From: JAUPTX01 sp964652835
GTDB lineage: Bacteria; Patescibacteriota; Minisyncoccia; Phycocordibacterales; CSBR16-119
Direction of reading: 5' to 3'
Assembly: GCA_964652835.1 (NCBI GenBank)
Contig: CAZZCB010000012.1
Span: 1-17,416 of the forward strand
Length of the DNA stretch: 17,416 nt
Position 1 is the first letter of the stretch. Each line of letters opens with the position of its first letter. Positions 5,705 to 12,971 of the stretch are shown piece after piece. Both the position numbers and the translations under genes were made by a program. The notes under the pieces are model-generated. The model worked only from the letters and a program-made list of their open reading frames with translations. It was not told where the DNA came from and made no database searches.

Positions 5705-6034
5705 ATGAGAAATTCATCTTACAAAAACAATATTTTAGAAATGCTTTCAAAAAAGCATTTGCTTTCTGTGGCGGAAATCAGGGAAGAAGTCGGTGGAGAT
5801 TTTTCGACTGTCTTTCGTAATCTTGAAGCCTTGGTGAAAGAAGGCACGATAAAAAAAGTTGTTGTTTCGAAAGACTCTGTAATGTATGAAAAAAATTCTA
5901 AAGACTCACACGACCATTTTGTGTGCGATGATTGTGGAACAGTGGAAGAAATAAAAATAAACCGAAAAGGTATTAAATCAAAAGGCTCTATAAAAGATAT
6001 TTTAGTTAGAGGTGTTTGCACTTCTTGTGTTTAA
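5705..6034 (+). CDS. Short Fur-family metal-responsive regulator
   Basis: A 109-residue protein. The N-terminal winged helix (about 5-62) has LSVAEIREEV and the recognition helix FSTVFRNLEALVKEG. The C-terminal part carries HDHF (69-72), CDDC (74-77) and CTSC (105-108). The two CxxC pairs match the structural zinc site of Fur, Zur and PerR proteins. The family is usually 130-150 residues; here the dimerisation part between the CxxC pairs is shortened to about 27 residues. The start is the ATG at 5705, six bases after TATACT, so the mRNA is probably leaderless. A TTG at 5681 lies inside the promoter and is rejected. It probably represses itself and the divergent His-rich membrane gene. Which metal or peroxide it senses cannot be read from the sequence. 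Confidence 0.85.
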   Translation: MRNSSYKNNILEMLSKKHLLSVAEIREEVGGDFSTVFRNLEALVKEGTIKKVVVSKDSVMYEKNSKDSHDHFVCDDCGTVEEIKINRKGIKSKGSIKDILVRGVCTSCV

Positions 6035-6065
6035 TTATGAACAGTAGCCTTTAATTTTTTTGCTG

Positions 6066-6071
6066 TATAAT
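6066..6071 (+). promoter_or_regulatory. -10 element placed for a leaderless transcript
   Basis: TATAAT ends six bases before the ATG at 6078, so the expected transcription start falls on or next to the A of the ATG. No good -35 is visible. Confidence 0.6.
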
Positions 6072-6077
6072 AAGGTT

Positions 6078-6371
6078 ATGGATACACTTATTCAAGCAAA
6101 TATATTTTTCTTTATAACCTCGATTTCGGTTATCGCCATCTCTTTTTTTGTTGTTCTTTTGGTTATAAAAATTAAAAAATTAGTTAGCTCGCTTAACGAT
6201 CTAGTAGATAAGCTAAAAAACACTAGTGACTATGTTGGAGACGAAGCTAAAGAGATCATGGAAGACATCAAGCAAAGCCCTGTTTTCAGATTCCTTTTCC
6301 CAAGACGAAAAAAGAAAGCCTCAGACCACGCAGAAAAGACCACAGCCTCTAAAACAAGACGAAAAGTCTAG
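6078..6371 (+). CDS. Small single-pass membrane protein
   Basis: A 97-residue protein of no recognised family. A strong hydrophobic helix spans about residues 8-30. It is followed by a possible coiled-coil stretch (VSSLNDLVDKLKNTSDYVGDE region, 36-60), then FLFPRRKKK and a basic tail. The charge pattern places the C-terminal part in the cytoplasm. Proteins of this shape resemble DUF948/YtxH-like envelope proteins, but I would not assign one. The reading frame extends to a TTG at 6060, but the -10 element at 6066-6071 makes the ATG at 6078 the better start. It precedes the Lys-rich membrane protein, which has its own -10 element. Confidence 0.7.
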   Translation: MDTLIQANIFFFITSISVIAISFFVVLLVIKIKKLVSSLNDLVDKLKNTSDYVGDEAKEIMEDIKQSPVFRFLFPRRKKKASDHAEKTTASKTRRKV

Positions 6372-6391
6372 CGCCTCTTTTATAAAGGCGG

Positions 6392-6397
6392 TATAAT
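6392..6397 (+). promoter_or_regulatory. -10 element for the Lys/Ala-rich protein gene
   Basis: A consensus TATAAT lies 41 bases before the ATG at 6439, just after a small hairpin (6372-6390) that follows the stop of the upstream gene. The hairpin lacks a T-run and is at best a weak terminator. Confidence 0.5.
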
Positions 6398-6438
6398 ATA
6401 AGTGTCGCTTATTATGATTATTTTTAATAAATAATTCG

Positions 6439-6825
6439 ATGAAAAAAATTGCAAAGAAAGCAGAAGGAAAGAAGAGTAAGGTCGGCACAGCAGTTGCTGT
6501 CGGAGCCGCAGCTGTAGCTGCAGGAGCAGCAGCGTACGCACTACTTGGTCCTAACGGAAAGAAAAACCGAGAGAAAGTGACAAAGGCTGTAAAAGATATT
6601 AAAAATAAAGTTGCTCAAAATAAAGATGTAAAAAAAGCTACTGCTAATGTTAAAAAAGTAGTTGCAGAAGCAAAGAAAGATGTTAAGTCTGCGGCTAAAA
6701 AAGCATCTGTTGTTGTAAAGAAGGCTGTAGGTACAGCTAAAAAAGCTGTTGCTAAAACAAAAAGCGCAGTTAAAAAAGTAACAAAAACTGTGGCAAAGAA
6801 AGCTGTTAAAAAAGTTACTAAATAA
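6439..6825 (+). CDS. Lys/Ala-rich histone H1-like protein with N-terminal hydrophobic segment
   Basis: A 128-residue protein. Residues 1-14 are basic, residues 16-36 are an Ala/Val/Gly-rich hydrophobic segment (AVGAAAVAAGAAAYALLGP), and residues 40-128 are a long Lys/Ala/Val repeat tail (motifs such as VKKAVG, AKKAV, VKKVTK). The front half resembles YtxH-type proteins (a small Gly/Ala helix followed by GPNGKKNRE). The tail resembles bacterial histone H1-like or AlgP-like nucleic-acid-binding tails. It may tether DNA or RNA at the membrane, or only neutralise charge; both are inference. Low sequence complexity makes homology-based naming unreliable. A terminator-like sequence does not separate it from the next small gene 26 bp downstream. 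Confidence 0.72.
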   Translation: MKKIAKKAEGKKSKVGTAVAVGAAAVAAGAAAYALLGPNGKKNREKVTKAVKDIKNKVAQNKDVKKATANVKKVVAEAKKDVKSAAKKASVVVKKAVGTAKKAVAKTKSAVKKVTKTVAKKAVKKVTK

Positions 6826-6851
6826 AACATTATAAACTAGCTCATTATCTT

Positions 6852-7037
6852 ATGAACCCAAATAACGAAACGAGTGGAGTAAACACAGTTTTGATCGTAA
6901 TACTATTACTTATAGTTGTCGCAGGTGGAGTGTGGTATTTCACAAAAGACAAAACTGAGGATATGGACAATCAAGATGATTCTCTAAATATCGATCTTTC
7001 TTTAGGGGAAGAAAATGGTGAGACTTTGCCTCAATAA
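6852..7037 (+). CDS. Small single-pass membrane protein with acidic tail
   Basis: A 61-residue protein of no recognised family. A short polar N-terminus is followed by a hydrophobic helix (about 12-30, VLIVILLLIVVAGGVWYF) and a strongly acidic tail (EDMDNQDDSLNIDLSLGEENGE). The basic pair after the helix is weak, so orientation is uncertain. Such short anchored proteins are frequent in Patescibacteria genomes, from general knowledge. It ends 23 bp before the terminator at 7061, closing the rightward run of small genes. Confidence 0.6.
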   Translation: MNPNNETSGVNTVLIVILLLIVVAGGVWYFTKDKTEDMDNQDDSLNIDLSLGEENGETLPQ

Positions 7038-7060
7038 ATTTAAAAAATATACAGAAGTCC

Positions 7061-7116
7061 GATAAAGCAAAAGCCCCCAATACTAACTAGCAGGGGGCTT
7101 TTGCTTTATCTTTTTT
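7061..7116 (+). terminator. Strong intrinsic terminator
   Basis: A perfect 18-bp stem (7061-7078 with 7093-7110) with a 14-base loop is followed by six T (7111-7116). It separates the small-gene run from typA. Confidence 0.9.
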
Positions 7117-7121
7117 ACCTC

Positions 7122-7150
7122 TTCACAAATTTATCCATCCGTGTTATATT
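7122..7150 (+). promoter_or_regulatory. typA promoter
   Basis: TTCACA (7122-7127) and TATATT (7145-7150) are separated by 17 bp directly after the upstream terminator. The predicted start near 7157 gives a leader of about 59 bases. Confidence 0.6.
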
Positions 7151-7172
7151 TAAAGCCTTATTATCTCCGTTT

Positions 7173-7197
7173 GGAGGCCACCCCGAAAACTCGGGGT
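7173..7197 (+). promoter_or_regulatory. typA leader: GGAGG followed by a hairpin
   Basis: GGAGG at 7173-7177 is a strong Shine-Dalgarno core but lies 38 bases before the ATG, with a 7-bp hairpin (ACCCCGA 7180-7186 with TCGGGGT 7191-7197) between. Folding would shorten the distance to about 20 bases. It could be a standby site, a control element, or a remnant. Confidence 0.35.
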
Positions 7198-7215
7198 AAA
7201 TTTTTAAGTTTAATT

Positions 7216-9003
7216 ATGGAAATTAGAAACATTGCGATAATCGCCCACGTAGACCACGGTAAAACAACATTAACAGACGCTATTTTACGCCAGAATGAAA
7301 TGGCTGCTGATAACGTGTCTATGGACTCAAACGACCTTGAAAAGGAGCGTGGTATTACTATTTACGCAAAAAACACTTCTATTTACTATAAAGGTACAAA
7401 AATAAACATCGTGGACACACCAGGCCACGCTGACTTCGGTTCTGAAGTGGAGCGAGTTCTAAAGGCGGTAGACTCTGTTCTTTTGGTTGTGGACGCGGCG
7501 GAAGGTCCGATGCCACAAACAAAATTCGTTTTGAAAAAATCTCTTGAGCTTGGACTTAAACCTATTCTTGTTTTAAATAAAATAGACAAACCAGCAGCTG
7601 ATGTAAAAATGGCGCAAGACGCAGTGTACGAACTTTTCTTTGAACTTGGCGCTTCAGAAGAACAACTAGATTTCAAAACTATTTACGCTATCGGAAGAAA
7701 TGGAACAGCAAAGCTTGAAATGGCTGACGAAATGACAGACCTTACTCCACTTATGGATTTGGTTCTTCGAGAAGTACCTTCTGTTTCTGGTGAAGACAAA
7801 ATCGTAAAACCTCTTAAGGCTCAAGTGTTCAACCTGGCGTACGACAACTTCTTAGGAAGAATGGGTGTTTGCCGAATGTACGAAGGAGTTATCAAAGATG
7901 GTCAAAAAGTTTTTGCAAAAGATACACAAGGAAACGTTCATGCTGGAAAAATCTCTAAACTTTTCTCTTTTGAAGGTGTTACAAGAAAACCAGTTGAAGA
8001 AGCTGTAGCCGGAGATATTATGATGATCGCGGGCTTGCCTGATATTTTCATTGGTCAAACTATTGTAGACCTAGAAACAACAGAGGCAATGCCAGAAATC
8101 AAAGTAGACGAACCAACAGTTTCATTTAACATGATGGTTAACGATTCTCCTTTTGTGGGGCGAGCAGGAAAACTTCTAACTTCAAGACAAATCAGAGAAA
8201 GACTTGAAAAAGAACTAGAAGTAAACGTGGGACTTCGGGTGGACTTCGGAGATCAAGCAAAATACAAAGTTTACGGAAGAGGTGAACTTCACTTAGCTAT
8301 CCTTATCGAAAACATGCGAAGAGAAGGTTTCGAGCTTGCTGTTTCTCAACCAGAAGTAATCATCAAAGATATTGATGGGGTAAAAAGCGAACCTTTTGAA
8401 GAAGCGACTATCGTCGTACCAGAAGAATTCTCTGGAGCTGTTATCGAAAAGATGGGTAAGAGAAAAGGTCTTATGCAAAACATGGAAAACGATGGAAGAA
8501 ACGTAAAGATGTCTTTCCTTGTTCCTACTCGTGGACTTTTGGGTTACAGAAATGAATTCGTTGTAGATACTCGAGGTGAAGGAATTTTAACTACGATTTT
8601 CGCAGGCTTTAAACCTTATGCTGGAACAGTAACAAAGACAGAGTTCGGTTCTATGGTTTCTATGGAAAACGGAAAAGCTCTTGCTTTCGCGCTGGACAAC
8701 TTACAATCAAGGGGTGTTCTGTATATTCCAGTTAACACTGAAGTGTATGAAGGTATGGTTATCGGTTATACAGTAAAAGGTGAAGATATGGTTGTGAACC
8801 CAACAAAAGGAAAGCAGCTTACAAACATGCGAGCTTCTGGAACTGATGAAGCTGTGAAAGTTATCCCGCCTTTAATACTGACGCTAGAGCTTGCGATGAG
8901 TATGATCAGAGGTGATGAGCTTCTAGAGGTTACGCCAGACGCAGTTAGACTTCGAAAGATTTTCCTTAAAGAAGGGGAGAGAAAGAGAGGTTCTAAGAAC
9001 TAG
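7216..9003 (+). CDS. typA: Translational GTPase TypA/BipA
   Basis: A 595-residue ribosome-associated GTPase of the EF-G/LepA group. By family it helps 50S assembly and growth under stress. G-domain motifs are clear: G1 AHVDHGKTTL (residues 10-19), G2 RGIT, G3 DTPGHADFG, and G4 NKIDKP. The EF-G-like domains II, III and V follow, then the TypA-specific C-terminal part with RGLLGYRNEF, NLQSRG and VIPP. Length agrees with the usual 600-615 residues. The frame stays open to a GTG at 7141, but the protein family begins MEIRNIAIIAHVDH, which fixes the ATG at 7216. It stands alone between two strong terminators with its own promoter. Confidence 0.97.
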   Translation: MEIRNIAIIAHVDHGKTTLTDAILRQNEMAADNVSMDSNDLEKERGITIYAKNTSIYYKGTKINIVDTPGHADFGSEVERVLKAVDSVLLVVDAAEGPMPQTKFVLKKSLELGLKPILVLNKIDKPAADVKMAQDAVYELFFELGASEEQLDFKTIYAIGRNGTAKLEMADEMTDLTPLMDLVLREVPSVSGEDKIVKPLKAQVFNLAYDNFLGRMGVCRMYEGVIKDGQKVFAKDTQGNVHAGKISKLFSFEGVTRKPVEEAVAGDIMMIAGLPDIFIGQTIVDLETTEAMPEIKVDEPTVSFNMMVNDSPFVGRAGKLLTSRQIRERLEKELEVNVGLRVDFGDQAKYKVYGRGELHLAILIENMRREGFELAVSQPEVIIKDIDGVKSEPFEEATIVVPEEFSGAVIEKMGKRKGLMQNMENDGRNVKMSFLVPTRGLLGYRNEFVVDTRGEGILTTIFAGFKPYAGTVTKTEFGSMVSMENGKALAFALDNLQSRGVLYIPVNTEVYEGMVIGYTVKGEDMVVNPTKGKQLTNMRASGTDEAVKVIPPLILTLELAMSMIRGDELLEVTPDAVRLRKIFLKEGERKRGSKN

Positions 9004-9017
9004 TTATTTAAAATAAT

Positions 9018-9055
9018 TCAAAAGCCCGGCGCCATAGGCGCCGGGCTTTTGATTT
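9018..9055. terminator. Bidirectional terminator between typA and rluF
   Basis: A perfect 16-bp stem, TCAAAAGCCCGGCGCC (9018-9033) with 9037-9052 around an ATA loop, is flanked by A/T-rich sequence on both sides. It ends two converging transcripts. Confidence 0.92.
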
Positions 9056-9066
9056 ATTTTTATTTT

Positions 9067-9783
9067 TTACAAAACCTTTTTCAAAAAATCTTCGAGTTCT
9101 TTTCCTTTAATTTCTCGGTAAGTGTTTGGATGAAGATTTCCAAGTTCTATATTCATTATTCTAACTCTTTTTAGAGATCTTACTTCTTGGTTGAAGGACG
9201 CACACATTCGGCGGATTTGTCTGTTTTTTCCTTCAGTGATTATTATTTCAAAAGTGTATTTATCTATCTTTCTGACTTTCGCTTTCTTTGTCATTTCTTT
9301 TCCAAGTCTGACTCCGTCTCGAAGTCTAACCATAAAGTTGTGTTCTATCGGGTGGCTGACTTCTACGATGTATTCTTTTTCGTGGTTATATTTTCCATCG
9401 AGAAGTTTTTTAGTTATACGTCCGTCGTTCGTAACGATGAGAAGACCGCTCGAATCCTTATCAAGTCGGCCCAAAGGAAAGACCCTAAAAGGGAACTGGA
9501 TTATGTCTTTGATCTCTTCCTCACCTTCTTGCTTTCCGACTGTTGTGACGCCAACTGGCTTGTTGTACGCGTAGTATACTAGTCTCTCTTCTTTGACGCC
9601 TTTTAGGGTCACGTCGTCGCCCTCATGTACGACGTCACCTAGTTTTGCGCGTTTACCGTTGATTAGGATTTTACCAATAGAAATAAGCTTGTCGGCACCT
9701 CTTCGAGTGGCGATCCCTTGATCTGCTAGATATTTGTTTATTCGGACAGAGTCAGAATTTGCTTTCTTTTTATTTGGTGTCAT
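9067..9783 (-). CDS. rluF: 23S rRNA pseudouridine synthase, RluF-like (RsuA/RluB/RluE/RluF family)
   Basis: A 238-residue enzyme that isomerises uridine in rRNA. An N-terminal S4 RNA-binding domain (about 13-60, RINKYLADQGIATRRGAD) is followed by the synthase domain. The catalytic Asp is residue 108 in GRLDKDSSGL. NHEKEYIV, the TKKAKV strand, RQIRRMC and RVRIMNI match RluF (E. coli position U2604) much better than RluB or RsuA. It lacks the long basic tail of E. coli RluF. Its start overlaps the end of the MFS gene by 14 bases, which suggests translational coupling. It is the last gene of the leftward secG operon. The exact target uridine is assumed from the family. Confidence 0.88.
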   Translation of the reverse strand: MTPNKKKANSDSVRINKYLADQGIATRRGADKLISIGKILINGKRAKLGDVVHEGDDVTLKGVKEERLVYYAYNKPVGVTTVGKQEGEEEIKDIIQFPFRVFPLGRLDKDSSGLLIVTNDGRITKKLLDGKYNHEKEYIVEVSHPIEHNFMVRLRDGVRLGKEMTKKAKVRKIDKYTFEIIITEGKNRQIRRMCASFNQEVRSLKRVRIMNIELGNLHPNTYREIKGKELEDFLKKVL

Positions 9784-10936
9784 TTAGTTTGTAATTAGGT
9801 ATAAGGGCTAGGAGAACCAAAGCTCCAAGTATTATAAACAGTTCTGACAAACTTACAAGGCCTAAAAGACCAGAGGCAATAGCTGGCGCAACGAGCATCG
9901 CGATAGGCGCTGCGTTTCTAAAAACAGAGATTTTGTTAGTATCTTCTTTGTTTATTTTTTTGAAGAAGTAACTTTCTATAGTTACTTGAACCATACTCGC
10001 GCCCACTCGTGTAAGCGAAAGAGCCGCCGCCCAAACCCAAAATTCATTACTTGTTATGAGTCCAACAGCTACCGTACAAAGACCGATTATGATTATACCG
10101 GCACCCATTATTTCTTTTTCACCTAAGATTTGGTCTGCGAGCTTGCCCCAAGGTATTTCTAGTAAAACGTATGGTGTGTGCATAATCGCAAAGATAGCTC
10201 CGATCTCTTGCCAGCTAAGATTCATATTATTGAATAGATAGATTGGCATATAGATTGTCATCACGGAGAAGAAAAAGTTTAATGTAAAATTTACAAGGTA
10301 AACATTTCGAAGGTCTTTTACTTTAAAAAGCTCGATAAAGTTTTTAAAGAAGTTTATTCCATTTTTCTTTGGATAAAGAGAGAGACCTTCGAATCTGTGT
10401 ATAAAAAAATATGTCATACATACGACAAAAAGTCCGGAGACAAAATATACACCCTTGAAACTTATACTATCTACTAAAATACCCGCGATAAACGGCGCAA
10501 TAAGAAAAGCCAGATTATAAATAGTAAGGTAAAAACCTCTAGTGTTTCCTGTTGTTTGCCCATCAGAAAAATGAGAGATTAAAAAATCTACCGTCATATA
10601 CATTCCGACAGCTGAAACCCAGTAAGTTATAAAAGATACTTCGATAAGTGTGTGGTTTTGAAATGTTGTTAGTCCTAAAATAGACAGTACGTACATTCCG
10701 GCAGTTGTGGTGAGTGTCTTGGAGACCCCTATTTGTTGTAATATTCTCGGAGCATAAGCAATATAGACCAGAGAGGCAAAAGCAGAAGCGGTAAACAAAA
10801 GACCAACTCTTGATTTGCTGATAAAAGTATCTAGAAAGCTTGAGTCTATATAAGAAGTCAGTGCCATACTTATCGTGAGGATAAATCCCACGGCAAAAAC
10901 AGATCTTAGTCCTGATAAACTATTTTTCTTTAGCAT
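9770..10936 (-). CDS. Major facilitator superfamily transporter
   Basis: A 388-residue protein with about 12 hydrophobic helices in two halves separated by a basic loop (SLYPKKNGINFFKNF region near residue 190). The usual MFS loop 2-3 GxxxDRxGRR motif is absent, but the equivalent loop in the second half is present as LEIPWGKLADQILG. This shape fits drug, sugar or small-metabolite exporters and importers; the substrate cannot be told. It follows rnj by 24 bp and overlaps rluF by 14 bp, so it belongs to the same leftward transcript. Confidence 0.82.
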   Translation of the reverse strand: MLKKNSLSGLRSVFAVGFILTISMALTSYIDSSFLDTFISKSRVGLLFTASAFASLVYIAYAPRILQQIGVSKTLTTTAGMYVLSILGLTTFQNHTLIEVSFITYWVSAVGMYMTVDFLISHFSDGQTTGNTRGFYLTIYNLAFLIAPFIAGILVDSISFKGVYFVSGLFVVCMTYFFIHRFEGLSLYPKKNGINFFKNFIELFKVKDLRNVYLVNFTLNFFFSVMTIYMPIYLFNNMNLSWQEIGAIFAIMHTPYVLLEIPWGKLADQILGEKEIMGAGIIIIGLCTVAVGLITSNEFWVWAAALSLTRVGASMVQVTIESYFFKKINKEDTNKISVFRNAAPIAMLVAPAIASGLLGLVSLSELFIILGALVLLALIPNYKLNDTK

Positions 10937-10960
10937 TCTTTTATTTTACCAGACTCTTTT

Positions 10961-12943
10961 TTATGAGCTTAAGATAACGGGGATAACCACCGGTCTTTTT
11001 CCTGTTGCTTGGAATAGGAATTTTGTAACTTTTCGAGTGATATTGTCTTTTACGTAATCGAAGTCTACTGGATCCATGCCAGCGATAGTTTCTTCAGTCG
11101 TTTTCTTAATCATATTTCGCGCCTTCTTTAGAAGTTCTTGGTTTTCTTTTAGATATACGAAACCGCGAGAGATAAGGTCAGGGGATTTTTTAACTTGTTT
11201 TGTTTTCATATTGATCATAACAACCATTACGAAAATACCGTCTTGAGCCAGAGCCTTTCGGTCTCGGATAACCAAGTGTTGTGTATCAGAAACAGAAAGT
11301 CCATCGATAATCACGGCCTCTCCCGGAACTTTTTCTTTTCTTTTTACGATTTCTTTTCCTTCGTTTATTATTTCAATAACACTTCCGTTGTCAGGAACGA
11401 TAGATTTTCCTTTCTCAAGGCCAAGACTTTCTGCAAGTTCTACGTGCATTTTAAGTCTGTGGTGGTGTCCGTGAACAGGCATGAAGAATTTATAGTTTAT
11501 TTGTTTGTGTAGCCACTCTAGTTCGCCCCGCTTTCCGTGACCAGATGCGTGAACAACGTTATCCATATAAGTGATAACTTTTGCATCACCTCGATAAAGG
11601 TTGTCTTTTAAGCTGTCTACTGCAGATTCGTTTCCTGGAATAACAGACGAAGAAAGAACAACAGTATCTGTTGGCGTTAGTTTTATTTGCTTGTGAGTTC
11701 CGTTCGCCATTCTCATAAGAGCTGCGAATTCTTCTCCTTGGGCTCCTGTAGCTATCATAACTATCTTGTGAGGCGGATAGTCGTCCATATCTTCAATACT
11801 TATGACGTTTTTAAAGTCAGTAAGTTTTAATTGTTGAGCGATACCGACGTTTGTCTTCATTGATCGTCCGTCCACTGCTACGTATTTCCCGTAACGTGTT
11901 GCAGAGTTTATGAATTCTAAAATTCTTTCTACTTGAGATGCGAAAGTTCCGATAATAAGTCGTCCCGGAGCCTCTTTGATTATTTTGTCGATATTTTTTA
12001 CAACGTCTTTTTCAGATCCAGACCAACCAGGACTTGTGATACCGGTTGAATCCATAGTCATAAGTAGAATATTTCTGTCTTTGAAAATTTTGTATTGATC
12101 TATTTCTCTTTGTACTGGAACTCCGTCTTCGTTTTCAACTCGAACGTCTCCAGTAGACACAATATCTCCAAAAGGTGTTTCTATAATAACTCCAGTTGAA
12201 TCTGGAATAGAGTGAGTAAGTCCGAAAAATCTAACTTTAAAGTCGGGTGAGATAGGCAAGGCTCCGTCTGTAGCTTCAACAACTTTTATATTAAGTTTAA
12301 GTCCTGGAAAATCTTCTGCTTTTGCTTTAATCAAAAGTGCTCCGAATTCTCTTGTGTAAATTGGTGGATTACCGATTTTTTCAATAAGGTAGGGAATACC
12401 ACCTATGTGGTCAAGGTGACCGTGAGTTACCACCATCGCTTTTATTTTGTGTTTGTTTGCTTCTAGGTATTTTGTATTTGGAATAAGATAGTCGATACCC
12501 GGGTTTTCTTCATCAGCAAAACCAATACCAGCATCGATAACGATTATCTGGTCGTTTAGTTCTACCATAGTCATGTTTCGTCCGATCTCCTCAACTCCAC
12601 CAAGTGGAATTATTCTGATTACATTCTTATCTGGCGCTGGAATATTTCCAGTTTCTCTTCTTGTGCTTGTTGATCCGCTTTTGTTTTTGTCAGATCTTGG
12701 AGCTCCGCCACCCGATCTCATTTGAGACGGGGCTGGTCTTCTTTGTCCTTGGCCTATGCCTCGAGGAGCGCTACTTTGCGGTCTGCCCCCAGCGCCGCCA
12801 GTACTAGTACTAGTCTGAGGCCTTGGGCTGTTAAATCTTCTTTTGTGTTGTCCTGCGTTAGGCGTACCCGCTCTATTTGGCGCAGTAGAACTTCTGCTCC
12901 AGCCACTGTGCGGTGGTCTACTGCTGTTTGTTTTTTGATCCAT
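10961..12943 (-). CDS. rnj: Ribonuclease J with long disordered basic N-terminus
   Basis: A 660-residue metallo-beta-lactamase/beta-CASP nuclease, by family acting as a 5'-3' exonuclease and endonuclease in RNA decay and maturation. Residues 1-100 are a disordered tail rich in Ser, Arg, Gly, Pro and Gln. The catalytic core starts near 107 (VIRIIPLGGVEEIGRN). Zinc-site residues are THGHLDH (173-179), His244 (THSIPDS), Asp266 (STGDVR) and His491 (PVHG). Beta-CASP motifs include GTFASQ (332-337) and HASGHG (465-470), where RNase J binds the RNA phosphate. The C-terminal domain (about 550-660) supports dimer formation. Bacillus RNase J1 is about 555 residues, so the excess is the N-terminal tail, as seen in some actinobacterial homologues. 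It lies 28 bp downstream of the solute-binding protein gene. Confidence 0.96.
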   Translation of the reverse strand: MDQKTNSSRPPHSGWSRSSTAPNRAGTPNAGQHKRRFNSPRPQTSTSTGGAGGRPQSSAPRGIGQGQRRPAPSQMRSGGGAPRSDKNKSGSTSTRRETGNIPAPDKNVIRIIPLGGVEEIGRNMTMVELNDQIIVIDAGIGFADEENPGIDYLIPNTKYLEANKHKIKAMVVTHGHLDHIGGIPYLIEKIGNPPIYTREFGALLIKAKAEDFPGLKLNIKVVEATDGALPISPDFKVRFFGLTHSIPDSTGVIIETPFGDIVSTGDVRVENEDGVPVQREIDQYKIFKDRNILLMTMDSTGITSPGWSGSEKDVVKNIDKIIKEAPGRLIIGTFASQVERILEFINSATRYGKYVAVDGRSMKTNVGIAQQLKLTDFKNVISIEDMDDYPPHKIVMIATGAQGEEFAALMRMANGTHKQIKLTPTDTVVLSSSVIPGNESAVDSLKDNLYRGDAKVITYMDNVVHASGHGKRGELEWLHKQINYKFFMPVHGHHHRLKMHVELAESLGLEKGKSIVPDNGSVIEIINEGKEIVKRKEKVPGEAVIIDGLSVSDTQHLVIRDRKALAQDGIFVMVVMINMKTKQVKKSPDLISRGFVYLKENQELLKKARNMIKKTTEETIAGMDPVDFDYVKDNITRKVTKFLFQATGKRPVVIPVILSS

Positions 12944-12971
12944 ATTTTTTATTTGTTTAATAATAGTAATT

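Noticed and set aside
5637..5750. Longer start for the His-rich membrane protein
   Set aside because: The extension would cross the perfect dyad and its promoters and overlap the divergent Fur-family gene.
7141..7215. Upstream GTG start for typA adding 25 residues
   Set aside because: The added residues do not look like the family, and this stretch contains the promoter -10 and the leader hairpin.
9187..9582. Plus-strand reading frames of about 130 codons opposite rluF
   Set aside because: Two overlapping frames lie entirely antisense to a clear pseudouridine synthase, with no start signal and no domain.
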